In this document: in pieces, positions 23,233 to 32,166 of the stretch
Numbering within the stretch: the first letter of the stretch is position 1
Layout: every line of letters starts with the position of its first letter
NCBI GenBank assembly: GCA_022775005.1
Contig: JALFJR010000100.1
Span: forward strand, 1 to 49,368
Source: Parabacteroides sp.
Lineage (GTDB): Bacteria > Bacteroidota > Bacteroidia > Bacteroidales > Tannerellaceae
DNA: 49,368 nucleotides
Reading direction: 5' to 3'
Translations under genes and position numbers: made by a program
Notes under the pieces: model-generated
Databases searched by the model: none
Told to the model about the DNA's origin: nothing
Seen by the model: only the letters and a program-made list of their open reading frames with translations

Positions 23233-25368
23233 ATGGGAAAGGTGAAGAAGGTGCCAATGGTGATGCAGATGGAGATGGTGGAGTGTGGTGCCGCCTCTTT
23301 AGGCATGGTGTTGGCGTATCACAAGAAATGGTTGCCCTTGGAGCAGCTCCGCAAGGATTGTGGCGTGTCGAGAGATGGATGCTCAGCCAAGCAGTTGCTG
23401 CAAGCAGGACGCTCCTACGGTATGAAAGCCTCCGCTTATCGGTTGGAACCGAATGACTTAGATGGGCTGGCTCCTGCCATTATCCATTGGAATTTTAACC
23501 ATTTCGTGGTTTATTGTGGTCATCGGGGTGATACCTTTTATATCAATGATCCAGCACGTGGCAAGTGTCAGATACCTCGGGAAGACTTCTGCAAGTCGTT
23601 CACGGGGATTGCCTTGGCCTTTGAGCCGACGGCTGATTTTCACCCGAGTGGACAACGTGCTTCGGTATTAGGTTTCATTCGTCGAAGAATGCGCAACACG
23701 GGTGCTGCCCTGTTCTACTTCTTTGTAATCGGTTTTTTGACCGCTTTGGTGGGATTGACCACACCGCTCTTCTCTCAGCTCTTCATGGACGATATCCTCA
23801 GTGGAAAGAATCCGGATTGGTTGAAACCTTTCATGGCTGCCTTCGGGGCGGTCATCGTCGTACAGTTCATTATCGGTTGGTTGAGTGGCGTTTACAGTCG
23901 GAAGTTTCAGGCATCTATGGCTATAGAGTCTAATGTGAACTTCTTTTGGCATGTGCTTCGCTTACCAATGGACTTCTTCTCACAGCGTTATATAGGTGAT
24001 TTGCTCTTCCGACAGCGCTCTAACCAAGAGATTACTTCTACGTTGGTGCAAAAGCTGGCACCTTTAGCGGTTCAGTTGATGCTCTTGGTCATCTATTTGC
24101 TGTGCATGTGGAGTTATAGTGTCTCACTTACGGTAATTGGTTTGGGGTCAATGTTGCTAAATATACTTCTTGCCCGATACATTGCGCAGCGACGGGTGGA
24201 TTTGACCCGTATCTCGGAGCGGGATGCCGGTAAATACTATGGTGTGACGATGTCGTGTCTCGACAATATGGAGACAATCAAGGCCGCCGGAGCAGAAAGT
24301 GGATTCTTTGGTCATTGGGTAGGATACTTTACCAATATGCACAATGCTGAGATGCGTACCAGCTTCAGCAACTTGGTTTTTGGCATTTTCCCACAGGTGC
24401 TGCAAACGCTTACCAGCAACCTGATCTTGTTTGTCGGTGTCTCTTTGATTATGGATGGAGAGTTCACGATCGGTATGTTGATGGCTTTTCAAGGTTTCTT
24501 GAGCGGCTTTATGAATCCGGTTAGCAGCTTGATGTCGGCAGGTGAGATGATGATCGAGATGCGTACACAGATGGAACGGGTAGAAGATGTAATGCGTTAT
24601 CCGACAGAGCAACGCACGCAGCAAGTGCGTATGGATAGCTCCGGCAAACTGAGTGGCAGGTTGGAATTGCGCCATGTGACTTTTGGCTATAACAAGTATT
24701 CCGCACCACAGATCAAGGATTTCTCTGTTTCGCTGAAACCCGGACAAAGCGTAGCGTTGGTTGGCTCCTCGGGTTGTGGCAAGAGTACCTTGGCCAAATT
24801 GGTGACAGGGCTCTATCGTCCATGGGAGGGAGAAATTCTGTTCGATGGCAAACCGGTAGATCAGATTGATGCGGATGAGTTTTCCAATTCTGTGGCATTG
24901 ATTGATCAGCATGTGGTGATGTTTGACGATACGATCACTGCCAACATTAAGATGTGGGATTCCTCCATTGAGGATTTTGCCATGGTATTAGCTTGCCGGG
25001 ATGCGCATATCCGGGAGGAAATCATCGCACGTCCGGAAGGATATAACACCCGGTTGGTGAAGGGCGGAAAAAATTTCTCGGGCGGACAGTTGCAGCGGAT
25101 GGAGATCGCTACGGCGTTGGCGCGCGAACCAATGATCTTGATCATGGATGAGGCGACCAGTGCCCTCGACGCTACCACCGAGCAGCGCATCATGCAAGCG
25201 GTGAAACGGGCAGGGTGTACTTTGATCGTCATCGCCCATCGACTTTCAACCATTCGAGATTGTGATGAGATTATCGTCTTGGACAAAGGCGATGTAGTGG
25301 AGCGAGGGACGCATGATACGTTGCTGGCGCAAGGTGGTGTATATGCCCGACTGATGGAAAGTGATTAA
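23233..25368 (+). CDS. Peptidase-containing ABC exporter (C39), NHLM type
   Basis: A 711-residue PCAT. The N-terminal C39 peptidase has the oxyanion Gln12, the nucleophile Cys18 in MEMVECGAASLGM, His90 in WNFNHFVVY and Asp106 in INDPARG, so it looks active and should cut leaders at a double-glycine-type site during export. A six-helix ABC membrane domain spans about 150-440. The ATPase has Walker A GSSGCGKST (511-519), signature FSGGQLQRME, Walker B ILIMDEATSALD and the switch His in IAHRLS. It matches TIGR03796 in architecture and context. A GTG at 23227 would add two residues; the ATG at 23233 is preferred. Confidence 0.9.
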   Translation: MGKVKKVPMVMQMEMVECGAASLGMVLAYHKKWLPLEQLRKDCGVSRDGCSAKQLLQAGRSYGMKASAYRLEPNDLDGLAPAIIHWNFNHFVVYCGHRGDTFYINDPARGKCQIPREDFCKSFTGIALAFEPTADFHPSGQRASVLGFIRRRMRNTGAALFYFFVIGFLTALVGLTTPLFSQLFMDDILSGKNPDWLKPFMAAFGAVIVVQFIIGWLSGVYSRKFQASMAIESNVNFFWHVLRLPMDFFSQRYIGDLLFRQRSNQEITSTLVQKLAPLAVQLMLLVIYLLCMWSYSVSLTVIGLGSMLLNILLARYIAQRRVDLTRISERDAGKYYGVTMSCLDNMETIKAAGAESGFFGHWVGYFTNMHNAEMRTSFSNLVFGIFPQVLQTLTSNLILFVGVSLIMDGEFTIGMLMAFQGFLSGFMNPVSSLMSAGEMMIEMRTQMERVEDVMRYPTEQRTQQVRMDSSGKLSGRLELRHVTFGYNKYSAPQIKDFSVSLKPGQSVALVGSSGCGKSTLAKLVTGLYRPWEGEILFDGKPVDQIDADEFSNSVALIDQHVVMFDDTITANIKMWDSSIEDFAMVLACRDAHIREEIIARPEGYNTRLVKGGKNFSGGQLQRMEIATALAREPMILIMDEATSALDATTEQRIMQAVKRAGCTLIVIAHRLSTIRDCDEIIVLDKGDVVERGTHDTLLAQGGVYARLMESD

Positions 25369-25391
25369 CTGAGACAAACAGACGAGGAATC

Positions 25392-27569
25392 ATGTTGCTA
25401 TTCAAGGAACAGATAGATAAACGAGAGGAAAAAGAGAAACAGCATCTGCAAGAGGCGGTGGAACAACTGGTCGGCGAATCTGGGTTACACAGCCGACAGA
25501 TGAGGCAAGCATTTTCTCAGGGGCAAGCTATCCAGTGCATCTTGGAGGCGCTGGGTGTGCCTGGGCCAATCGAGTTGGATGAGGAGGAGACCTTCCTCTC
25601 TTTGGAAGAGCAGATCGAGCAGAAGCTTGCGCCCTTAGGCATCATGCATCGAACTGTGGAACTGAAAGGGCAGTGGTGGCGATCATCGGTTGGGCCTTTA
25701 CTGGGCAAGAACAGGCAGGGACAGTATGTCGCTTTGCTACCGAAGCGTTTCGGTCAAGGCTATACCTATGTGGGTGTGACTGGTAAGCAAATGTCAGTCA
25801 ATCGCCAGCGGATGAGTGAGGAGCTGATCGAGGAGGCCATCTGTTTCTTCCCCGCATTACCGCAACGTTCGGTCAAACTTACTGACCTGCTTCTCTTCAT
25901 GGCAGGAGCTTTCCATTGGAATGACCTATTGAATCTGCTCTTGATCTCGTTGCTTATTACAGGCATCGGTATGTTAGGCCCTTTTGCCAACAAGATGCTG
26001 TTCGACAGTGTGATTCCGAATGGCACAAAGCAGGATTTGATACCGATCGCCTCGCTTTTGATCGGAACGGCTATCAGTGGTTTGCTTTTTGGGTTGATCC
26101 GTAGTTGGACTTTGCAGCGGCTGAAGTTCTTGGTCAGTGTTCGTGTGGAACCTGCGGTGATGGCTCGTACCTTTCTCTTGAAGGCGAAGTTCTTCATGGA
26201 ATATACCTCGGGTGAGTTGCATGAGCGCATCATGAGTATCAGCCGCCTTTGTGACTTGGCCAATGACATATTGGTGAGCAGTGCGCTCACGGTGCTTTTC
26301 TCTTTTGTCAATCTCTTCCAGATGACGCACTATGCAGCCGCCCTGTTGATGCCTTCGTTGGCCGTGATAGGTGGGCAATTTGTGTTGACCTTGGCGCTCT
26401 TTTGGTTTCAACAGCGACAAGAGGCACAGATAGTGAAGAGTTCAGCCAAGTTGAGTGCTTTGCTGTTCGACCTGTTGAGCGGTGTGCAAAAGATCAAGAC
26501 TTCCGGCTCGGAAAAAAGGGCTTTTACGCGCTGGATGCAGACCTATAAGGAGAATGCTCGGTTGACCTATAATCCCCCCTTGCCTCTAAAACTATCTGAG
26601 GCAGTGATGGGATTGATCAACTTAGGCGGCATGGCCGTTATCTATTTCATGGCTGTCAGCAGCAAGGTTTCCCCCTCCGATTTCATTGCCTTCAATACCT
26701 CTTATGGGTTAGTGGCTGGTGCCTTTTCGGCGTTGATAGGTATTGTGCCTCAGATTGGTCAGATGCGTCCGTTGTTGCGTCAGGCGAAACCCATTATGGA
26801 GGCAGAGCCAGAGAGTATGGAGAATGCTAAGCAGGTCACTCATTTAAGTGGAGCCATTGATGTGAATCATCTCTCTTTCCGTTATGATGAGGAGACACCT
26901 TGGGTGTTGAATGATTTGAGTTTACACATTCATTCAGGTGAGTATGTCGGTGTTGTGGGACGTTCAGGTTGTGGAAAGAGCACGCTTCTCCGTCTGTTAC
27001 TGGGTTTTGAGACCCCCCAGTTTGGGAATATTCTGTATGACGATTATGAACTCTCAGAGGTGAATAAGAGCAGTTTGCGTCGGCAGATCGGAACCTGCTT
27101 GCAAAGCGGAAGCCTTTTTCCGGGCGATGTGTTTAGTAACATCACGATCACAGCACCTTGGAGTAGTAAGGAGGATGCCTGGGAGGCTGCTCGGTTAGCG
27201 GGTATTGCGGATGACATCAAGGCGTTGCCTATGGGCATGAACACGTTGATCAGCGAAGGGGGAGGTGGCTTCAGTGGTGGACAGAAGCAACGGCTGTTGA
27301 TAGCACGTGCCTTGGTCAATCGGCCGGCCATTCTTTTCTTTGACGAGGCAACCAGCGCTTTGGATAACGTGAGCCAAAAGCAGGTGTCGGAGAACCTGGA
27401 TCGTATGGGATGTACCCGTATCATCATTGCGCATCGCCTGTCAACGATCCGTCATTGCGACCGGATCATCGTGCTCGACAAAGGAGTTATCGTCGAGGAG
27501 GGAACCTTTGATGAATTGCGAGAGAAGGGAGGCCTATTTGCGGACCTGATGAAACGGCAGACGCTGTAG
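25392..27569 (+). CDS. Second ABC exporter of the NHLM system
   Basis: A 725-residue ABC half-transporter without a peptidase. The N-terminal ~160 residues form a soluble domain (GQWWRSSVGPLLGKNRQGQY, then VALLPKRFGQGYTYV) like that of NHLM ABC proteins of TIGR03797. Membrane helices lie at about 175-450. The ATPase has Walker A GRSGCGKST (523-531), signature FSGGQKQR, Walker B AILFFDEATSALD and IAHRLST. It probably pairs with the C39-containing protein 23 bases upstream as a heterodimer. It ends 5 bases before the convergent phosphoesterase gene, so no further gene of the operon can follow. Confidence 0.88.
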   Translation: MLLFKEQIDKREEKEKQHLQEAVEQLVGESGLHSRQMRQAFSQGQAIQCILEALGVPGPIELDEEETFLSLEEQIEQKLAPLGIMHRTVELKGQWWRSSVGPLLGKNRQGQYVALLPKRFGQGYTYVGVTGKQMSVNRQRMSEELIEEAICFFPALPQRSVKLTDLLLFMAGAFHWNDLLNLLLISLLITGIGMLGPFANKMLFDSVIPNGTKQDLIPIASLLIGTAISGLLFGLIRSWTLQRLKFLVSVRVEPAVMARTFLLKAKFFMEYTSGELHERIMSISRLCDLANDILVSSALTVLFSFVNLFQMTHYAAALLMPSLAVIGGQFVLTLALFWFQQRQEAQIVKSSAKLSALLFDLLSGVQKIKTSGSEKRAFTRWMQTYKENARLTYNPPLPLKLSEAVMGLINLGGMAVIYFMAVSSKVSPSDFIAFNTSYGLVAGAFSALIGIVPQIGQMRPLLRQAKPIMEAEPESMENAKQVTHLSGAIDVNHLSFRYDEETPWVLNDLSLHIHSGEYVGVVGRSGCGKSTLLRLLLGFETPQFGNILYDDYELSEVNKSSLRRQIGTCLQSGSLFPGDVFSNITITAPWSSKEDAWEAARLAGIADDIKALPMGMNTLISEGGGGFSGGQKQRLLIARALVNRPAILFFDEATSALDNVSQKQVSENLDRMGCTRIIIAHRLSTIRHCDRIIVLDKGVIVEEGTFDELREKGGLFADLMKRQTL

Positions 27570-27574
27570 TCGCC

Positions 27575-28075
27575 TCAGCAGTGGCGATTTCCCAACTCGA
27601 TCACCTCTAAATCTTTGATCTCTTTTCCGTCAATGGTGAAGCGCATGAGGGTGCGTACTTGGTGGAAGCCGCTGATACCTGCCGCTCCGGGGTTCAGGTG
27701 AAGACAGTTCAGGCTTCGGTCGAACTGAGCCTTTAGGATGTGGGAGTGGCCGGCGATGAACAGCTGGGGGCGAACGGCATACAACAGCGGACGGATCTCC
27801 GGGTTGTAGCGTCCCGGATAACCACCGATATGCGTCATCACTACCTCCACCTCTTCCACCTTGAACTGTGCTACCTTGCCGTATTGCAACCGAATGGGCT
27901 GTCCATCGGTATTGCCATAGACCGCTCGGAATGGTTTCAGCGCTGCCAAACGCTCGGCTAATTCTGGAGAACCAATGTCTCCTGCATGCCATATCTCATC
28001 GCATTCGTTGAAATAGAGGGCGTATTTTTCATCCCAAAAACCATGCGTGTCTGAAAGTAATCCAACTTTAACCAT
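27575..28075 (-). CDS. YfcE/MJ0936-like metallophosphoesterase
   Basis: A 166-residue calcineurin-like phosphodiesterase with all metal-binding motifs: LLSDTHG (residues 6-12), HAGDIG, VYGNTDG, VMTHIGGYPG and AGHSHILK. It hydrolyses phosphodiesters in vitro in characterised relatives; the physiological substrate is unknown. It converges on the second ABC gene with only 5 bases between the stops and no visible terminator, so the two transcripts probably overlap. Its start is 57 bases from the divergent polyphosphate kinase gene. Confidence 0.9.
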   Translation of the reverse strand: MVKVGLLSDTHGFWDEKYALYFNECDEIWHAGDIGSPELAERLAALKPFRAVYGNTDGQPIRLQYGKVAQFKVEEVEVVMTHIGGYPGRYNPEIRPLLYAVRPQLFIAGHSHILKAQFDRSLNCLHLNPGAAGISGFHQVRTLMRFTIDGKEIKDLEVIELGNRHC

Positions 28076-28079
28076 AATC

Positions 28080-28127
28080 TTGCGCTTTATTGAGCGAAAG
28101 TAGTTATTTTTACGCGTCGAAGAACAA
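28080..28127. promoter_or_regulatory. Overlapping divergent promoters, phosphoesterase and ppk1
   Basis: Plus strand: TTG (28080-28082), 22 bases, TATTTTTA (28105-28112) before ppk1. Minus strand: TTG (28127-28125), 22 bases, TACTTTCG (28102-28095) before the phosphoesterase. Both are one base off the -7 consensus. They interleave within the 57-base gap, so the two polymerases should compete. Confidence 0.35.
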
Positions 28128-28132
28128 TTATC

Positions 28133-30211
28133 ATGGAAAACGTTTACCGATATTTCAAAAGAGATGTTAGTTGGCTATCATTCAACTATCGTGTATTGTT
28201 GGAGGCGGAAGATGCTTCGCTCCCTATTTATGAACGCATCAAATTCCTCTCTATCTATTCATCCAACTTGGAGGAGTTCTATGAGATTCGGGTGGCAGAG
28301 CACCGGGGCGTGATCATGCAGAAGAATTTTGTGGAGGAAAGTGCGGATGAGGCGGAGGAGACCTTGGCGGCCATTACGCATGAGGTGAATCGGCAGCAGC
28401 GAGAATATTATCGTATTTTTTACGAACAGATCCTTCCGGAGCTGAATCGTCAGCATATTTTCTTGTATCAAGATGAGCATCCGCAACCATTCCATGAGGA
28501 GTTTGTGCGTGACTTCTTCAACGAGGAGGTTTTCCCTTTCCTTTCGCCTGTCATGATCCAAGCGGGAGAGATCCGCACCTTCATCCGTGATCGACGGCTT
28601 TATTTGGTCATTCGTATGGTGAAGAAGGGTAGGCCTTTGGAAGATCCGGGGGATGTTCCGACTTATCATTATGCCTTGATGAAGATTCCTTTTTCCAAAG
28701 TTCCTCGGTTCATCGAGTTGCCACCGCATGAGGGGAAATACTACATCATGTTTATCGACGATATTATCCGGGCCAACCTGCAAAGTGTCTTTCCCGGTTA
28801 TGAGATCGACAGCTGTTATAGTATTAAGATATCGCGCGATGCGGATATTTACTTGGAAGATGAGGGGAAGGGAAGTATCTTGGAAAAGATCCGCAAGAAG
28901 GTGAAAAAAAGAAAGATTGGTGCGTTGAGTCGTTTCATGTATGACCAGGCGATGCCCGCTGATTTCTTGGCTTTCATCTGCGAGGCGTTTGGTATTCTAC
29001 CGGATGATTTGGTGGTGGGAGGCCGTTATAATAACTTGCAAGACCTGAGTAAATTACCTAATCCCGCAGGCAAGCAATTGGAGCAGCATCCATCCTTGCC
29101 AATGCGTATTCGATCTTTGGATGAGGTGGGTTCAATATTTAAGGTGATAAAAAAGCGGGATGTGATGCTACATTTTCCCTATGAGTCGTTTGACTACTTG
29201 ATTCGTTTCTTGATGGAGGCGGCTTTTGACCCGAAGGTTGATGAGATTAAGATTACGCAATACAGGGTGGCAGAGAACTCTGCAGTCATCAATACGCTGA
29301 TTAGTGCGGCGCAGAATGGCAAGAAGGTGACCGTTTTCGTCGAGCTGAAAGCGCGCTTTGACGAGGAGAACAATATGCGTACGGCAGCGCGTATGGAGCA
29401 GGCTGGAATCAAGATCATATACAGTATCCCCGGTTTGAAGGTGCATGCGAAGGTGGCGGTTATCTTGCGTAAAGACAATGCGCAAGGGGTGAAGCGCCGG
29501 GATTTCGCCTACCTCAGTACAGGTAATTTTAATGAGAAGACAGCGAAGATTTATGCTGACATGGCGCTGTTGACCTGTCAGGAGGAGATTATCGCCGATA
29601 TTAATAAGGTCTTTGCCGTGTTGGAGGGACGCTTGCAGGCACCTACTTTCCACCACTTGTTGGTGGCTCGTTTCAACATGGTGCCTGAGTTGCGGCGCAT
29701 GATACAATGCGAGATTGACCATGTACAAGCTGGAGGTAAGGGGTATATCATCTTGAAGATGAATGGCCTGCATGATCAGCAAATGATTGATATGCTTTAT
29801 CGAGCCAGTGAGGCGGGCGTAAAGATTGATTTGATTGTGAGAGGAATCTGTTGCTTGGTTCCTGATCAGCCTTACAGTCAGAATATCCGGGTAACTCGCA
29901 TCGTTGATATGTTCTTGGAACATGCTCGTATCTGGTATTTCTATAACGAAGGACAAGAGGTGCTTTTCTTGACCTCTGCTGACTGGATGCGTCGCAACCT
30001 CAATCGACGGATCGAGACTGCATTCCCGATCTTGGATCCAGAGATCAAGCAAGAGGTGATTGACATCTTGCATATTCAGTTGCGAGACAATGTGAAAGCT
30101 TGCCGCTTAGATAGTGAGTTGCGCAACTGCTTTAAGCGGGAGAGTGACATGCGGGAACCGGTGCGTGCGCAACAGGCAATCTATGACTATTTGAAACAGA
30201 AAAATCAGTAG
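28133..30211 (+). CDS. ppk1: Polyphosphate kinase 1
   Basis: A 692-residue PPK1 that reversibly makes polyphosphate from ATP. The N domain has RDVSWLSFNYRVL and SIYSSNLEEFYEIRV. The catalytic histidines lie in GLKVHAKVAVIL (His438, the autophosphorylated residue) and LEHARIWYF (His597). Also present are YLSTGNFNEKTAKIY and GICCLVP. Its length is normal for the family. The membrane-anchored HTH-like gene starts 5 bases after its stop and is probably in the same operon, which hints at regulation connected with polyphosphate or stress. No ppx gene is in the window. Confidence 0.95.
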   Translation: MENVYRYFKRDVSWLSFNYRVLLEAEDASLPIYERIKFLSIYSSNLEEFYEIRVAEHRGVIMQKNFVEESADEAEETLAAITHEVNRQQREYYRIFYEQILPELNRQHIFLYQDEHPQPFHEEFVRDFFNEEVFPFLSPVMIQAGEIRTFIRDRRLYLVIRMVKKGRPLEDPGDVPTYHYALMKIPFSKVPRFIELPPHEGKYYIMFIDDIIRANLQSVFPGYEIDSCYSIKISRDADIYLEDEGKGSILEKIRKKVKKRKIGALSRFMYDQAMPADFLAFICEAFGILPDDLVVGGRYNNLQDLSKLPNPAGKQLEQHPSLPMRIRSLDEVGSIFKVIKKRDVMLHFPYESFDYLIRFLMEAAFDPKVDEIKITQYRVAENSAVINTLISAAQNGKKVTVFVELKARFDEENNMRTAARMEQAGIKIIYSIPGLKVHAKVAVILRKDNAQGVKRRDFAYLSTGNFNEKTAKIYADMALLTCQEEIIADINKVFAVLEGRLQAPTFHHLLVARFNMVPELRRMIQCEIDHVQAGGKGYIILKMNGLHDQQMIDMLYRASEAGVKIDLIVRGICCLVPDQPYSQNIRVTRIVDMFLEHARIWYFYNEGQEVLFLTSADWMRRNLNRRIETAFPILDPEIKQEVIDILHIQLRDNVKACRLDSELRNCFKRESDMREPVRAQQAIYDYLKQKNQ

Positions 30212-30216
30212 CCGTG

Positions 30217-30885
30217 ATGGAGATGTTTTGGATGGATTTCGGTTTTTTCGGGCTCTGCTTGTTGCTTCTTGGCGTAGCCGTGATGGCCTACCTGTTGGGA
30301 CGTCAATCAGGGAGCCTCAAGGAACGCAATCGGCAGGCCCGGGCACGCTGGTTGAACTACAAGTCAGAGCGTTATGAGCTGAAGAAGAGCGTGCGGATCC
30401 ACCGAGAGATGATCGAGGATATGACGGAAGAGTTGAAAGGCTATGCGCAGCAATCAAAGGACTATGAGGAGACGCAGGAGGAGTTGACCTACTACCGTCA
30501 AGAGGTGGAGCGCTTGGAGCGACAATTGCGCTTGAAGCCGGAGGAGCCTTCTCTGGAATCCACCTTTCGGAACAGCTCCTTTGATTTGATCAATGCTATG
30601 CATGAGGATCCGCTGCACGTTAACTTGACCCGTAAGGATTGGGAAGAGCTCTTTAGTGGTATGGATCGGCTTTTTCCCTCCTTCATGTCACAATTACGGG
30701 TGCTGAAAGTGACTCGTCATGAATTGGAAATCTGCTGTCTGATCCGACTCCATTTCGAGCGGGCAGAGATGTTGCAGTTGTTCCATTGCACCTTCGAGGC
30801 ACTGACAAAATCCCGGAATCGCTTAAAGAAGCGGTTGGCGTTGGTCGAAGGACAGAGTCTGGAGGACTATTTGCTGCATTTATAG
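30217..30885 (+). CDS. Membrane-anchored coiled-coil protein with HTH-like C-terminus
   Basis: A 222-residue protein without a named family. Residues about 5-28 are one membrane segment (FGFFGLCLLLLGVAVMAYLL). Residues about 35-110 are highly charged and should form a coiled coil (EMIEDMTEELK, QEELTYYRQEVERLERQLRL). The C-terminal ~80 residues (FPSFMSQLRVLKVTRHELEI, then LIRLHFERAEML and SRNRLKKRL) resemble the LuxR-like helix-turn-helix that ends many Bacteroidetes TPR regulators. It could be a membrane-tethered transcription factor. A GTG at 30214 is an alternative start. Co-transcription with ppk1 is likely. Confidence 0.6.
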   Translation: MEMFWMDFGFFGLCLLLLGVAVMAYLLGRQSGSLKERNRQARARWLNYKSERYELKKSVRIHREMIEDMTEELKGYAQQSKDYEETQEELTYYRQEVERLERQLRLKPEEPSLESTFRNSSFDLINAMHEDPLHVNLTRKDWEELFSGMDRLFPSFMSQLRVLKVTRHELEICCLIRLHFERAEMLQLFHCTFEALTKSRNRLKKRLALVEGQSLEDYLLHL

Positions 30886-31021
30886 GGGCTTGGCAGGATT
30901 AGATTGTCCACCTGAAAGCCATATTTGAGGCTATGATTTGTTGTAAAATGTTGAAATATAGCAGTTAATCCTCCGGCCTATTTGTCCGGTCACATTCTTA
31001 GGTTGTTTCTTCGCAAAGCTC

Positions 31022-31029
31022 TACTTTTG
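31022..31029 (+). promoter_or_regulatory. Bacteroidetes -7 box for the DUF4837 gene
   Basis: TACTTTTG matches TAnnTTTG exactly, about 43 bases before the ATG at 31072. A TTG at 31003-31005 has only a 16-base spacer. Confidence 0.5.
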
Positions 31030-31071
31030 CGCAGTGTTTAGTTTTTAAAGAATAACCTAAAATCAACATTT

Positions 31072-32070
31072 ATGAAAACATGTTCACTTTGGAGCCTCTG
31101 TCTTTTGTTTCTTTTGGGGTTCATGGCTTGTGACAGGGTCCTCTCACTCTCCTCCACCTTGCGTCGGGCTACGGGTTGGCCCTTCGAGGTGGTGGTGGTG
31201 ATGGACAAAGTGGCTTGGCACAATGAGTCGGGTGAATTGTTGCGAGCGCAACTGCAAGTACCCGTGCCCTCGTTACCGCAGGCGGAACCCTCTATGCGCA
31301 TCACCTATATAGAGCCAGCGCAGTTCAATGGCCTATTCAAAACTATGCGAAATGTCTTGTGGGTTTCGCTTGACTCTGCTCGATATACACAAGTGAACTT
31401 TTCTGTGGAGGAGAATCGGTGGGCGAAAGGGCAATGCCTCCTCATGCTTCATGCACCTAACGAGCAGCAGTTGGCAGCATACCTTTTACAGCACAACGAG
31501 ACTTTGGTCGAGCGATTCAGTCTGCTGGAACGTAAGCGTTGGATCCAAGCATTGAATGAGAATTTTAGTCTTTCGGTCAAGGATTCCCTGCTCAGCCGCT
31601 TTGGTTGCTCACTTCATGTGCCGAAGGAGATTCGTGTCGGCAAAGTGTCAGATCAGTTTCTCTGGGCTTCTAACCAAGCCAACCGAGGACGCATGGACTT
31701 GATTGCCTATACTTTCCCCTATACGACGCCGGAGGCTTTTAGCGAGACCTACTTGGTAGCCAAGCGTGACTCCGTGTTGCGGCAGCAGATCCCTGGCTCT
31801 TTTCCTGGCTCCTATATGCAGACAGAGCGACGATTCGGACTATGCTATACACCCATGCTGTGGCAGGATACCTATTGTGGCATGCTCCGAGGGCTTTGGC
31901 GGGTCGAGGGTGACATGATGGGAGGGCCCTTCGTCAGTTTGGCCAGATTAGATCCCTCTGGAAAGCGTGTGATTGTGGTAGAAGGTTTTGTCTATGCGCC
32001 AGAGTCGAAAAAAGCGAATTTGATTCGTCGGATGGAAGCAGCACTCTTTACGTTGAGCCTAAATAATTAG
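31072..32070 (+). CDS. DUF4837 family lipoprotein
   Basis: A 332-residue protein with a lipoprotein signal peptide (LLFLLGFMAC, anchored Cys20). The mature part fits DUF4837: RATGWPFEVVVVMDK near the start, a central region with NFSLSVKDSLLSRFGCSL, and the conserved ending with FGLCYTPMLWQDTYCGMLRG and GPFVSLARLD. The family is confined to Bacteroidetes and its function is unknown. A separate promoter precedes it, so it begins a new transcription unit after the ppk1 operon; the broken propeller gene follows after 96 bases. Confidence 0.82.
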   Translation: MKTCSLWSLCLLFLLGFMACDRVLSLSSTLRRATGWPFEVVVVMDKVAWHNESGELLRAQLQVPVPSLPQAEPSMRITYIEPAQFNGLFKTMRNVLWVSLDSARYTQVNFSVEENRWAKGQCLLMLHAPNEQQLAAYLLQHNETLVERFSLLERKRWIQALNENFSLSVKDSLLSRFGCSLHVPKEIRVGKVSDQFLWASNQANRGRMDLIAYTFPYTTPEAFSETYLVAKRDSVLRQQIPGSFPGSYMQTERRFGLCYTPMLWQDTYCGMLRGLWRVEGDMMGGPFVSLARLDPSGKRVIVVEGFVYAPESKKANLIRRMEAALFTLSLNN

Positions 32071-32166
32071 GAAATGGTTTTTACATTGCTTGTTAAGCGT
32101 TTTTCCATCTAATCGGTGGCAATAAAAACAGCAGAATGTCGTTTTTTAGTACAAATCAAGATAAAG

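Noticed and set aside
30886-31021. Terminator after the ppk1 operon
   Set aside because: Only 4-base stems (agcc/ggct, ccgg/ccgg) were seen, none followed by a T run; nothing convincing.
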